Shown: positions 8,884-15,909 of the stretch, one piece after another
Layout of the letters: every line of letters starts with the position of its first letter
Position numbering within the stretch: position 1 is the stretch's first letter
Assembly (NCBI GenBank): GCA_964453575.1
Contig: CAYVRW010000027.1
Coordinates: 1-24,796 of the forward strand
Length of the DNA stretch: 24,796 nt
Direction: 5' to 3'
From: JABDBK01 sp964453575
Lineage (GTDB): Bacteria > Pseudomonadota > Gammaproteobacteria > DSM-16500
Translations under genes and position numbers: made by a program
The notes under the pieces: generated by a model
Database searches by the model: none
Told to the model about the DNA's origin: nothing
Seen by the model: the letters and a program-made list of their open reading frames with translations, nothing else

Positions 8884-9462
8884 TTATTTATTATAATTTT
8901 TTGCTTTGGCGCGTTCTAATGCTTGGCGAATATAATCCTGTTTATTAATATCCTTTGTAATTATTTTATGAGTTTCTTTGATAACATCATCTTCTAATCT
9001 TTTTTGTCTTGCTTGATATCGATTTCGGTATTGTTCTTTTCTATCAATATGATCTTCTGATATCACCATATCAATGCAATCCACAGGGCAGGGCGCTATG
9101 CATAATTCACAGCCTGTGCATTCATCAGTGATCACCGTATGCATAAGCTTGCCAGAACCAAGAATAGCATCGACTGGACATGCTTTAATGCATTTTGCGC
9201 AGCCTATGCATTCTGCCTCACGTATGTGGGCTCGCATGATAGGTTTTGCTTTGGCTTGCATATCTTCAAGAAAAGGCGCGGGATTTTTATCAAGTAATTC
9301 AGCAAGGATAAGTAAACCCTTGGTGCCCCCAGGCGGGCATTGATTAATTTCGGCTTCGTTATTAGCTAATGCTTCGGCATAAGGCATGCAGCCTTTATAT
9401 CCGCAAAGACCGCATTGGGTTTGGGGTAAAACATTATCAATATCATTTGCTGAAATTTTCAT
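8884..9462 (-). CDS. rnfB: RnfB-like iron-sulphur protein without membrane anchor
   Basis: The 192-residue product has the RnfB/RsxB order of iron-sulphur sites. The 4Fe-4S domain has C17, C20, C25 and C42 (CGLCGYKGC...CPPGG). Two ferredoxin-type CxxCxxCxxxCP clusters follow at C85/88/91/95 and C115/118/121/125. The final 50 residues are charged and helical. Typical RnfB proteins begin with a membrane-anchoring hydrophobic segment of about 25 residues before the first cluster; here the protein starts only 16 residues before C17 and has none, so it should be soluble. No rnfA, C, D, G or E is adjacent. Its ATG shares ATGA with the metG stop, showing translational coupling. The natural electron donor and acceptor are unknown; the symbol denotes homology, not proof of an Rnf complex. 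Confidence 0.85.
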   Translation of the reverse strand: MKISANDIDNVLPQTQCGLCGYKGCMPYAEALANNEAEINQCPPGGTKGLLILAELLDKNPAPFLEDMQAKAKPIMRAHIREAECIGCAKCIKACPVDAILGSGKLMHTVITDECTGCELCIAPCPVDCIDMVISEDHIDRKEQYRNRYQARQKRLEDDVIKETHKIITKDINKQDYIRQALERAKAKNYNK

Positions 9463-11111
9463 GACGATTGCGTTGCAGTTTTTAAGGCATCAATTTGTGT
9501 TTTTTCCAAACGCTGTGCTAAAGGTATAAAAGGATTGAGTGTGTGGTTTAGCAAAGGTTTTTCACTGTCTGACCACATTAGTGGTGCAACATTTAAAAAT
9601 TGTTCGGCTTTCTTTGCGATCTCAGGCAATACAGGTTTTAAATAAATCATAAGAATACGGAATAAATTAATGCCCATGGTGCAAACTTCGTGAACTTCTT
9701 CTTCTCGTGCTGAGTCTTTAATCGCTGTCCAAGGTTTTTTTTCATCAATGTATTGATTAGCAAGATCAGCAAGTGCCATGATTTGTCGAATGGCCTGGCT
9801 GAATTCACGTTTTTCATATTTTTCAGCAATCGATGCATTTGCTTTGCTGAAGGTTTCAAAAAGCGAGGGTTCTGCTAATTTTTTCGAACATTTTCCTTCA
9901 AAATATTTATGCAAAAAGCTCGCGCAACGACTAGCAATATTAATGAATTTTCCGACTAAATCAGCATTCACGCGCTGCATAAAATCATCAAAGTTAATAT
10001 CTAAATCTTCAATCCTATCATTTAATTTGGTACTTAAATAATAACGCAAGTATTCAGGTTTTAAATGTTCTAGATAAGTGCGGCCTTTGATAAAAGTCCC
10101 GCGTGATTTTGACATTTTTTGTCCGTCTATGGTTAAAAATCCATGACAAAAAATGGCTGTGGGAGTGCGATAATCTGCGCCGCTTAATAAAGCTGGCCAA
10201 AATAGGGTATGGAAATACATAATATCTTTACCGATGAAATGGTAAAGTTCTGTTTTTTTATTATTTTCCCAATAGTCTGCAAACTGTAATTCAGGCCGTG
10301 TTTGTGCTAAATTTTCAAAACTCGCCATATAGCCAATCGGCGCATCCAACCATACGTAAAAGTATTTTGTCTCTTCGCCGGGAATGTTAAAACCAAAATA
10401 AGGTGCATCACGTGAGATGTCCCAATCCTTTAAACCCGCGTTAAACCATTCATCTAATTTATTCGTGACTTGATCTTGCAAATGCCCATTACGCGTCCAT
10501 TCGCGTAACATGGTTTCGAAATTTTGTAATTTAAAAAAGTAATGTTCCGATTCTTTTTCAATGGGTTTAGCGCCTGATAGGGTGGAGTAAGGATTTTTTA
10601 ATTCGGTAGGCGTATAAGTTGCCCCGCACACTTCACAGCTATCACCGTATTGGTCTTTGGCGCCGCATCGCGGACATTCTCCTTTAACATATCGATCAGG
10701 TAAAAACATTTGTTTTTCCGGATCAAAGGCTTGTTTAATGGTGTGCTTATGGATATTGTCTTTTGCCAGATGACGTTTAAATATAGTCTCGACTAATGCT
10801 TGATTTTCCGGTGAATCAGTTGTGTAATAATTGTCCAGCTCGATGAGAAAATCATCAAGATCTTTTTTTTGCTCTAAACGTATATCAGTAATCAATTGTT
10901 TAGGACTGATCTGCATTTTTTCAGCTTGAATCATAATAGGCGTGCCATGGCCATCGCAGCCACAAAGAAAGAGGCAATCAGCCCCCCGCATTTTTTGAAA
11001 GCGTACCCATATATCCGTTTGAATAAAACCGACTAAATGACCTATATGCAATGATCCATTGGCATAGGGTAAGGCGTAGGTGACGGCAATTTTTCGCTTG
11101 CTAGCTGGCAT
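9459..11111 (-). CDS. metG: Methionyl-tRNA synthetase (short form)
   Basis: The 550-residue product charges tRNA-Met with methionine in the cytoplasm. It shows the class I motifs HIGH at 22-25 and KMSKS at 332-336, a zinc knuckle with C146/C149 and C159/C162, and the family stretch FYVWLDAPIGY at 251-261. The anticodon-binding helical domain fills about 390-530. It ends there, so the C-terminal tRNA-binding and dimerisation domain present in the 677-residue E. coli enzyme is missing; such short forms are known in other bacteria. The gene heads a minus-strand operon, followed by the RnfB-like gene (ATGA overlap) and the Fic-like gene. An extended -10 promoter lies at 11148-11156. Confidence 0.97.
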   Translation of the reverse strand: MPASKRKIAVTYALPYANGSLHIGHLVGFIQTDIWVRFQKMRGADCLFLCGCDGHGTPIMIQAEKMQISPKQLITDIRLEQKKDLDDFLIELDNYYTTDSPENQALVETIFKRHLAKDNIHKHTIKQAFDPEKQMFLPDRYVKGECPRCGAKDQYGDSCEVCGATYTPTELKNPYSTLSGAKPIEKESEHYFFKLQNFETMLREWTRNGHLQDQVTNKLDEWFNAGLKDWDISRDAPYFGFNIPGEETKYFYVWLDAPIGYMASFENLAQTRPELQFADYWENNKKTELYHFIGKDIMYFHTLFWPALLSGADYRTPTAIFCHGFLTIDGQKMSKSRGTFIKGRTYLEHLKPEYLRYYLSTKLNDRIEDLDINFDDFMQRVNADLVGKFINIASRCASFLHKYFEGKCSKKLAEPSLFETFSKANASIAEKYEKREFSQAIRQIMALADLANQYIDEKKPWTAIKDSAREEEVHEVCTMGINLFRILMIYLKPVLPEIAKKAEQFLNVAPLMWSDSEKPLLNHTLNPFIPLAQRLEKTQIDALKTATQSS

Positions 11112-11147
11112 GGGTGTCCTATTGAATAATTTTTAACAAAGGCGAAA

Positions 11148-11156
11148 ATTATAGCA
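11148..11156 (-). promoter_or_regulatory. Extended -10 promoter of the metG operon
   Basis: Read on the minus strand this is TGCTATAAT, a perfect -10 hexamer with an extended TGn motif, placed about 35 bases before the metG ATG. The -35 region (TTTCGC at a 16-base spacing) is weak, as is common with extended -10 promoters. It would drive metG, the RnfB-like gene and the Fic-like gene. Confidence 0.6.
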
Positions 11157-11293
11157 GTTTTGGGTAAAAGCGAAAGATGGGGATGGAAAAAGCTTGTAAA
11201 TGATCAGCTATTACAGTTAAAGAAGGTCAACTATTCATTTTTTCGCTCCAAACAGTTAGTGTTGTCATCCTATATATTTTGGTTAATATATGG

Positions 11294-11315
11294 TTTAATT
11301 AGATAAATACCTATA
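11294..11315 (+). repeat. 22 bp intergenic repeat, copy 1
   Basis: These 22 bases (core TTAATTAGATAAATACCTAT) occur again without mismatch at 18194-18215. This copy sits 20-41 bases upstream of the ATG of the 238-residue protein, where a promoter is expected. The similarity weakens but continues upstream (a TATTTTGG or CATTTTGG block about 11 bases before each copy). It may be a shared promoter or regulator site. Confidence 0.6.
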
Positions 11316-11334
11316 AAACTATAACGAGGAAATT

Positions 11335-12051
11335 ATGTTTACCAAATTATGCTCAAAATACAGCCGAGCCATTCCAAGCTTCTCCATTACCCAAGAAATG
11401 ATTGAAGAACTTATTGTAGAATTCCCTGAAGAAATTCAAAAAAAACTTTATGAATACTTAAGTAATATTAAAACACAGATAGCTGTTGTTAAGGATAAAA
11501 ATCAACCCATAGATGTAAGACGCGAAACCTTACTTTACATTGAAGAAAATGCGTTGAAAATGTTTGATCTAACAAAAGGTAATGGGTGTGATCGCATTTT
11601 ATTAGTATCAGATGAATCTAAGATGGACGATCATAATACGATTTATTTGAAGTACCTACCGAAAAGCAACGAAATGATAGCGTATTGGTCAAAAAATAAT
11701 GTTTTTATGCCTCATAAGCTTTATGCTTCCCCTAGTTATATACCAATCCATATGAGTAACATACTTACCTTAACCTTAATGAACGATGGTGAAATAAATC
11801 AATCAAATAATATGAATGCATTCTCTGAAATAGCATCATTATTTGGATATCATCCTTCCGATATGGATCACGGGTATTATCTGGCATATGTATTTCCTAA
11901 AATAATAAATGAATGGACAGCCCCCGCAAAGGCTGCCTTGGAAAAACCTAGTTCCTGTAATCCACATACCTTATTTAAGGTAGCAGCCAGCGCAGCGATT
12001 GGGACAGCTATAGTAGCTGGTACAAGCTTTATAGCATCGCGATTTTGTTAG
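11335..12051 (+). CDS. Hypothetical protein with C-terminal membrane segment
   Basis: The 238-residue product is not recognised. The N-terminal 200 residues are soluble and mixed helical, with an acidic stretch ITQEMIEELIVEFPEEIQKK at 19-38. The C-terminus has one hydrophobic segment, about 214-234 (AASAAIGTAIVAGTSFIA), ending SRFC, so it could be a tail-anchored membrane protein. There is no signal peptide. A Shine-Dalgarno CGAGGAAA lies just before the ATG. The gene stands alone: metG is divergent upstream and a small membrane protein follows 94 bases downstream. The 22 bp repeat at 11294-11315 lies in its promoter region. A tail-anchored form would be compatible with an effector or with a bacterial inner-membrane protein; the sequence does not decide. 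Confidence 0.65.
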   Translation: MFTKLCSKYSRAIPSFSITQEMIEELIVEFPEEIQKKLYEYLSNIKTQIAVVKDKNQPIDVRRETLLYIEENALKMFDLTKGNGCDRILLVSDESKMDDHNTIYLKYLPKSNEMIAYWSKNNVFMPHKLYASPSYIPIHMSNILTLTLMNDGEINQSNNMNAFSEIASLFGYHPSDMDHGYYLAYVFPKIINEWTAPAKAALEKPSSCNPHTLFKVAASAAIGTAIVAGTSFIASRFC

Positions 12052-12066
12052 CTCTGACCCCAAGAA
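12051..12066 (+). repeat. Dispersed CTGACCCCAAGAA repeat, copy 1
   Basis: The block GCTCTGACCCCAAGAA begins at the last base of the stop codon of the 238-residue protein. Near-identical blocks are at 15815-15830 (GTTCTGACCCTAAGAA), 20111-20126 (opposite strand, GCTCTGACCCCAAAAA) and 22958-22971 (CCTGACCCCAAGAA). All lie between genes. They look like ends or remnants of a dispersed repeat; the parent element is not identified. Confidence 0.5.
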
Positions 12067-12145
12067 ATTTTTTCGCGAGGTATAGTTAAGGCTTTTTTTA
12101 GGTTCTAACTCCTATACTATACGTCTTTAATTTCATAGGTGAAAC

Positions 12146-12370
12146 ATGACTTTTAATCGAAATAAATGTACGGGTCTTCTCGTTGGCTTAATTGCTGTCG
12201 GCGCTACTGCTGCGCTGATTATAGATTATGTGCGGCGACAACAAGCGCTAAACAGCGCAACTCCGCCGCAACCTAGACCAGGCTTATTTAGACAAAATGG
12301 ATATTATCTTCATCCGGAGGACGAGCAGTGTGCTCGTGAGCAAGAACACTTGAGGTTATCGATTGACTAA
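12146..12370 (+). CDS. Small single-pass membrane protein, hypothetical
   Basis: The 74-residue product has one hydrophobic segment at about residues 9-28 (GLLVGLIAVGATAALIIDYV) after a short basic start (MTFNRNKC), followed by a polar, proline-rich tail (PPQPRPG near 40-46). No family is recognised. AGGTGA lies 6 bases upstream of the ATG, and TATACT at about 12112-12117 could serve as -10. Its last 15 bases overlap the end of a minus-strand gene relic (12356-12460). The hydrophobic segment could be an uncleaved signal anchor with the tail outside. The gene is short and unsupported by homology visible here, so it remains tentative. Confidence 0.45.
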   Translation: MTFNRNKCTGLLVGLIAVGATAALIIDYVRRQQALNSATPPQPRPGLFRQNGYYLHPEDEQCAREQEHLRLSID

Positions 12371-12460
12371 GGTCAAGTGCTGCACGGTTTCAGGCTCAGG
12401 ATTCGCCAACTCAACCACTTTACAAAACAATTTTTTACCGTTGTTTTTAGTGTTATGCAG
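12356..12460 (-). pseudogene. Relic: C-terminal tail of a paralogue of the 264-residue protein
   Basis: Read on the minus strand this stretch encodes KNNGKKLFCKVVELANPEPE and continues to a TAA at 12356-12358. The intact gene at 13350-14144 ends with KNNGKKLFCKVMELADRKTE, and about 34 of 36 bases are identical across the core (12416-12451 versus 13406-13441). No start codon or upstream coding sequence for the relic remains; the antitoxin gene ends inside its 5' edge at 12453. It is therefore the decayed end of a second copy, cut by rearrangement, possibly by arrival of the BrnT module. Confidence 0.7.
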
Positions 12461-12794
12461 CCAAAGCTTTTAATACTGCCTTAGGTGCTTTCTCTATTAC
12501 TTTAAGAAAATTACGGGCTATTGTAGTTGGTTTGCGTCTGTGTTGCTCCCATTCTTGGATGGTTCTTATACTGACACCAAAGTAACCAGCAAATTCTTTT
12601 TGCGACACATGTAATTTTTTACGAATTGCTTTAACATCGATTTCGTTTGGTGGATTTACTCGTTTAAATTTCTTTAATTGTGCTCTGGTTAAAGGCTTAT
12701 TGTCGGGGTCAGATTTCGCGGCCGCAATAACTTGCTTCTCTGTTAAAGACTTTACCTTACTCCAGTTTGTTTTATCTTTGGGTGTTTTCTTCAT
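12453..12794 (-). CDS. XRE-type helix-turn-helix antitoxin paired with BrnT
   Basis: The 113-residue product has a basic N-terminal half (SLTEKQVIAAAKSDPDNKPL at 17-36, of the kind seen in BrnT partners) and an XRE helix-turn-helix at about 53-105 (AIRKKLHVSQKEFAGYFGVS then RTIQEWEQ). It should bind its own operator and neutralise BrnT. I place the start at the ATG at 12794 because AAAGAGGA lies 5 bases upstream; an ATG at 12809 lacks such a site. It overlaps the end of brnT by 23 bases, the usual coupling of a toxin-antitoxin pair, in toxin-first order. The standard BrnA partner is a ribbon-helix-helix protein, so the HTH type is a variation. The likely operator lies in the promoter at 13054-13083. 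Confidence 0.8.
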   Translation of the reverse strand: MKKTPKDKTNWSKVKSLTEKQVIAAAKSDPDNKPLTRAQLKKFKRVNPPNEIDVKAIRKKLHVSQKEFAGYFGVSIRTIQEWEQHRRKPTTIARNFLKVIEKAPKAVLKALAA

Positions 12795-13047
12795 AGTATC
12801 CTCTTTCATTTTTGCTAGCTCGCCTAGCAGATATAATTCTCTTTTTGCCTTTTCGTACTGTATAAATTAATGAAATTACAACCCCGTGTACTATTCCTAT
12901 TGTTTGCAGTCTTTCTTCGTCATTGCGGAAACTTGAGTGCTCAATTCGAGCTGGATCGTCAAATATTTTAACAGCGCCAACAAAATCAATCCCATGCTTT
13001 TTGAGATTAAGATCTCTTTTTTTGTTGTCCCATTCAAAATCTTTCAT
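12772..13047 (-). CDS. brnT: BrnT family toxin
   Basis: The 91-residue product has the BrnT (DUF497) hallmarks: FEWDNKKRDLNLKKHGIDF at residues 4-22, FDDPAR at 29-34 and RIISARRASKNERGYYE at 70-86, giving the RNase fold of the RelE group. BrnT cleaves RNA and slows growth until bound by its antitoxin. It is full length. The start codon has no Shine-Dalgarno sequence; a consensus -10 ends only 6 bases before the ATG, so the mRNA is predicted to be leaderless. The downstream antitoxin, by contrast, has a good ribosome site. This arrangement could keep toxin translation low relative to antitoxin. The antitoxin gene overlaps the 3' end. Confidence 0.88.
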   Translation of the reverse strand: MKDFEWDNKKRDLNLKKHGIDFVGAVKIFDDPARIEHSSFRNDEERLQTIGIVHGVVISLIYTVRKGKKRIISARRASKNERGYYEENTQR

Positions 13048-13053
13048 ATTTTA

Positions 13054-13083
13054 ATTATACGTCAAAGACGTATACATTGTCAA
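13054..13083 (-). promoter_or_regulatory. Consensus sigma-70 promoter with internal operator for brnT
   Basis: On the minus strand, TTGACA (13078-13083) and TATAAT (13054-13059) are separated by 18 bases. A perfect 8 bp inverted repeat, TATACGTC AAA GACGTATA (13056-13074), fills most of the spacer and runs into the -10. A repressor bound there would block RNA polymerase, as expected for antitoxin autoregulation. The -10 ends 6 bases before the brnT ATG (13047), so position +1 should be the A of that codon. Confidence 0.82.
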
Positions 13084-13115
13084 TAATAATAATTTCACAA
13101 ACAATCTGTTTTAAT

Positions 13116-13325
13116 TCACTTTCCAATGCCTTTATCACGAACATTTTTGATGTTTGCTCCCTCCATAATCCCTTTAAAATCATAAAGGTCGCGTTTGGGT
13201 ACTAGTTCTAAACAACTACCTTTAACAATAAAAATAAATTTCTGGCCTGGTTCGATATGTAATGCGTCTCTTACTATTTTAGGTACTGTAATTTGAAATT
13301 TAGATGAAATAGTTACGCTATACAT
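13116..13325 (-). CDS. Orphan AbrB/VapB-type antitoxin
   Basis: The 69-residue product has a SpoVT/AbrB swapped-hairpin domain in its first 45 residues (SSKFQITVPKIVRDALHIEPGQKF), the DNA-binding fold of VapB and MazE antitoxins. The C-terminal half (LYDFKGIMEGANIKNVRDKG) resembles the toxin-binding tail of VapB proteins but ends IGK where VapB members often have an acidic/arginine ending, so the last residues may be eroded. No VapC, MazF or other toxin follows: the next 68 bases hold only the brnT promoter. It starts 24 bases after the 264-residue gene with GAGGTAAG upstream, so the two may be co-transcribed. It may act as a stand-alone regulator or be the remainder of a broken module. Confidence 0.75.
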   Translation of the reverse strand: MYSVTISSKFQITVPKIVRDALHIEPGQKFIFIVKGSCLELVPKRDLYDFKGIMEGANIKNVRDKGIGK

Positions 13326-13349
13326 ATTCTTACCTCTAGCATATCGATA

Positions 13350-14144
13350 TTAAGGTACAAATTTAACATCCGCCAATTTTTCAGTCTTCCGATCAGCAAG
13401 TTCCATGACTTTACAAAACAATTTTTTACCGTTATTTTTAGGCTCTTGCAGATAGTCCATAAGATCCTGCCTGATTTGATCGGTATTGATTACTGCATTA
13501 TCACTCAGTTCTTTGATTATTTTTCTGCTGGAGTTCGATGTTGCAACGCTTTGATGATATTCTTGAGTTACTCTTGATCGCAAGGTTTGAAAATCATTGT
13601 CTTCCATCGTCCTAATTTTTTCGACTGCCAGATTTATTTTGTCTTTAGACTTAGGGTGTCTGGTTTTCCAATCAATCAAGGTTTTGCTGCCTGCAATGAA
13701 AGGAAGAGAAATCAAGCCCGCAACATAAACTACTGCTGCTCCTACCAGGTTAAAGCCCGTATTTGTTGCAAAACCATGCGACGTGCTGATGTGAGTTTTA
13801 CTATTTAATTGAATTAATAGAGTATTAATAGTTGGAGTAATTTCCAAAACGGCTTGTGCACTGTTTATAGTTTTATTAGATAAGGTTTTTACTATTTTTT
13901 CATCTGTAATGGGATGTTCTTGATAATCACCATCTTTATCACGATACGCTAGGAGATATTCGTCTTGTGATCTTCTAATAATCAAAACAAGCCTGCCATT
14001 TTCAATTTGCTCTCTCTCAGCATCACTAGCAGCCCCATCTGTTTTATAGCAAGATGTTTCTGGAGGATTGATAAGGTTAAGACTAAAGCGATTAAATTTT
14101 TGCCAAGTGCTGTCGAAATTATTAATTAAAATATTACGAAACAT
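13350..14144 (-). CDS. Hypothetical membrane protein
   Basis: The 264-residue product is not recognised. A cytoplasm-like N-terminal part of about 125 residues is followed by a hydrophobic stretch at about 129-150 (TGFNLVGAAVVYVAGLISLP) that could cross the membrane once or form a hairpin, and then by a charged helical C-terminal part (about 155-264). There is no signal peptide. A decayed second copy of its C-terminal end is present at 12356-12460, so it belongs to a locally duplicated family. The ATG at 14144 follows GAGGACATCTC on the minus strand, an acceptable ribosome site. It is divergent from the 154-residue protein at 14269 and may be co-transcribed with the AbrB-like gene downstream. 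Confidence 0.65.
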   Translation of the reverse strand: MFRNILINNFDSTWQKFNRFSLNLINPPETSCYKTDGAASDAEREQIENGRLVLIIRRSQDEYLLAYRDKDGDYQEHPITDEKIVKTLSNKTINSAQAVLEITPTINTLLIQLNSKTHISTSHGFATNTGFNLVGAAVVYVAGLISLPFIAGSKTLIDWKTRHPKSKDKINLAVEKIRTMEDNDFQTLRSRVTQEYHQSVATSNSSRKIIKELSDNAVINTDQIRQDLMDYLQEPKNNGKKLFCKVMELADRKTEKLADVKFVP

Positions 14145-14230
14145 TGAGATGTCCTCTTATAATGCAGAAGTAGGGCATTATATTAAAATATTTTCAAAAA
14201 AACAGCCCCCATTATTCAGGTCATAAAATA

Positions 14231-14239
14231 TGCTATAAT
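14231..14239 (+). promoter_or_regulatory. Extended -10 promoter for the 154-residue protein
   Basis: TGCTATAAT is a perfect -10 hexamer with an extended TGn motif, identical to that of the metG operon. It lies 29 bases before the ATG at 14269, and GCGGAG follows as a ribosome site. No good -35 is visible at normal spacing. Confidence 0.55.
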
Positions 14240-14268
14240 TTTTATATGGTCATGAGCGGAGATTTTTT

Positions 14269-14733
14269 ATGGTTGGAAAATCAAAGCAAGAAGAAAATTT
14301 TGAGACACTCAAAGACTCTATTATTAATGATCTAAATAAATATTTGAAGCCTAGTGTTTTTGATAAACTAAAAACGGAAGGTATGAAACGCCGAGAGAAG
14401 GATTGGGTTCAAACAAAAACACGGGCAATTGAGCAGGCTATACACAACATAGAGGACATAGGTTTTAGAGAAAAAAATTATGGACTAGACCGTTCTAGTG
14501 CAGAGAAAGAAATTATCACAGTACTATCAAAACTAACCACTACTAATCTTGAAGCACCGGATCGTAACCTTCGACGAGCACGTGGAGATTACCTACCAGA
14601 ACCTAAAAAAGAAGATAGGCTAGATACAATAGTAAAAAAATATACTAATGTACTAGAAAATAGAGCTGAAAAAAGAAACGATCCGCCTCAAGATAAACAA
14701 GAACCGCAGGCACCTATAAAATTAAGGAAATAA
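14269..14733 (+). CDS. Hypothetical charged soluble protein
   Basis: The 154-residue product is rich in Lys, Glu, Arg and Asp, with predicted helices through residues 6-90 and a low-complexity, proline/glutamine-containing tail (DPPQDKQEPQAPIKLRK). There is no signal peptide, membrane segment or recognised motif. Such a charged C-terminal tail is compatible with a secreted effector, but this is weak evidence. It has its own extended -10 promoter (14231-14239) and is convergent with the ankyrin-repeat gene, whose stop lies 47 bases away. No clear terminator stem is visible between the two stops. Confidence 0.6.
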   Translation: MVGKSKQEENFETLKDSIINDLNKYLKPSVFDKLKTEGMKRREKDWVQTKTRAIEQAIHNIEDIGFREKNYGLDRSSAEKEIITVLSKLTTTNLEAPDRNLRRARGDYLPEPKKEDRLDTIVKKYTNVLENRAEKRNDPPQDKQEPQAPIKLRK

Positions 14734-14779
14734 ATAAAGATACCTGCGTCATTCATTTAGCATTTAAAAAATATGGTGA

Positions 14780-15763
14780 TTATCCAAGCTTTATCCTTTT
14801 TATAGATGTTGTGTGTTCTATATTTGAATCGCAATGACGCTTGGCAATCGTACTTTCTCTAAAATGATACCGATTTAATACCTTAGACTTTGTTTCCTGA
14901 TGTAATGAAGTATCAATAGATTTTTCTATTTTTAGTGCTTTATTAAAATGCTTAGGATTAAAAAACGAAAAAGATTGATCAAGTTTATTCAACAAATTTT
15001 CATGGGGTGTATTATATTCAGAAATTATATTTAATAACACATCAGGTATTTTTTCACCTGTTGCTTTATCAATTAATCCTTTAATGTTTTTATTATGAAG
15101 CTTATGATAGTCATAAATTTTTGTGAGTTCATTGAATTTCCCATCATCAAGAGTTTGTAAATCGCATTCTCGTTCATAGAGAGCAATAAATGCTGGCAAA
15201 GTATCCATTTCAGCACCGAGTGAAGCTAACAAATCATACAAACGGCTAGGGTTTCTAATGATGGCGTTATTATTTAATAATAAATTGATTGCGGGAATGT
15301 TACAGTGATCCATTGCTAAATCAAGCGCTGTGAGGTTAAGGCCAGCATAACCTTCTATATTTACAGATGCTTTTGCGTCAAGGAGTTGACATACTATATC
15401 GGCTTTTTGAAACAAAACAGCCTCATGGAGCGCTGTAATACCAGTATTTGCTTGCATATCCAAGGAAGCTTTGGCCTCAAGAAGTGGATGTACATTGTCG
15501 GGAGACTTTGTGGAAGCTAGCATAAGCGCTGTCCGACCAAAACTATCCTGAGCATCCACAAAAGCTTTTTCTGAAAGCAACGCATTTATGCATTCTACAG
15601 ACCCATTTTTTGCCGCCGCTATGAGTAAGGTTTCGCCACTATCATTTTTTTGTTCAAGATTAATTTTATGATCTTTTAATCTTGAGGATAATTCATTGAT
15701 TTGTTTTGTCTTGTTTTTTTTGAGGGCTGAAAATAATTGACGGACAATATTTTTTTTTGGCAT
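14780..15763 (-). CDS. Ankyrin-repeat protein, candidate effector
   Basis: The 327-residue product has about four ankyrin repeats at 42-73 (SGETLLIAAAKNGSVECINA), 74-106 (FGRTALMLAS), 107-139 (TGITALHEAV) and 140-172 (LTALDLAMDHCNIPAINLLL). A basic helix (VRQLFSALKKNKTKQINEL) precedes them. The C-terminal 150 residues are not repeats: they contain IPDVLLNIISEYN near 236-248, resembling the start of an F-box-like helix, and end in a basic tail TSIKRIKLG. Ankyrin repeats mediate protein binding, and multi-repeat proteins are common secreted effectors in Legionella and Coxiella relatives. No export signal can be proved here. The gene is monocistronic. A separate ankyrin-repeat stub lies at 19203-19328. 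Confidence 0.82.
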   Translation of the reverse strand: MPKKNIVRQLFSALKKNKTKQINELSSRLKDHKINLEQKNDSGETLLIAAAKNGSVECINALLSEKAFVDAQDSFGRTALMLASTKSPDNVHPLLEAKASLDMQANTGITALHEAVLFQKADIVCQLLDAKASVNIEGYAGLNLTALDLAMDHCNIPAINLLLNNNAIIRNPSRLYDLLASLGAEMDTLPAFIALYERECDLQTLDDGKFNELTKIYDYHKLHNKNIKGLIDKATGEKIPDVLLNIISEYNTPHENLLNKLDQSFSFFNPKHFNKALKIEKSIDTSLHQETKSKVLNRYHFRESTIAKRHCDSNIEHTTSIKRIKLG

Positions 15764-15814
15764 TTTTGTTTCCTTATTTTAAATTTTTTGTTTTTTGAGA
15801 AAAACAGTATAGCA

Positions 15815-15830
15815 GTTCTGACCCTAAGAA
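15815..15830 (+). repeat. Dispersed CTGACCCCAAGAA repeat, copy 2
   Basis: GTTCTGACCCTAAGAA differs from copy 1 (12051-12066) by two bases. It lies in the 204-base gap between the divergent ankyrin gene and the vapB-like gene, upstream of both. Confidence 0.45.
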
Positions 15831-15909
15831 TCCCTTTAAAAAAACCGCCAAGAAAGATAATTTTTTAGACGAATCAACAAGTTGAAAAATTCACTAAGTA
15901 TACTATATA

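Noticed and set aside
7287..11254. Shared 12-mer TCGCTCCAAACA upstream of the genes at 7355 and 11335.
   Set aside because: A dozen or more 12-base matches are expected by chance in a 25 kb window, more so in biased composition.
11280..11320. PmrA- or CpxR-type regulatory sites upstream of candidate effectors.
   Set aside because: No tandem half sites of the known consensus were found; the 22 bp repeat does not match them convincingly.
15755..15763. Reading the basic end KRIKLG of the ankyrin protein (encoded near 14783-14800) as a nuclear localisation signal.
   Set aside because: Too short and without a second basic cluster; many bacterial proteins end this way.
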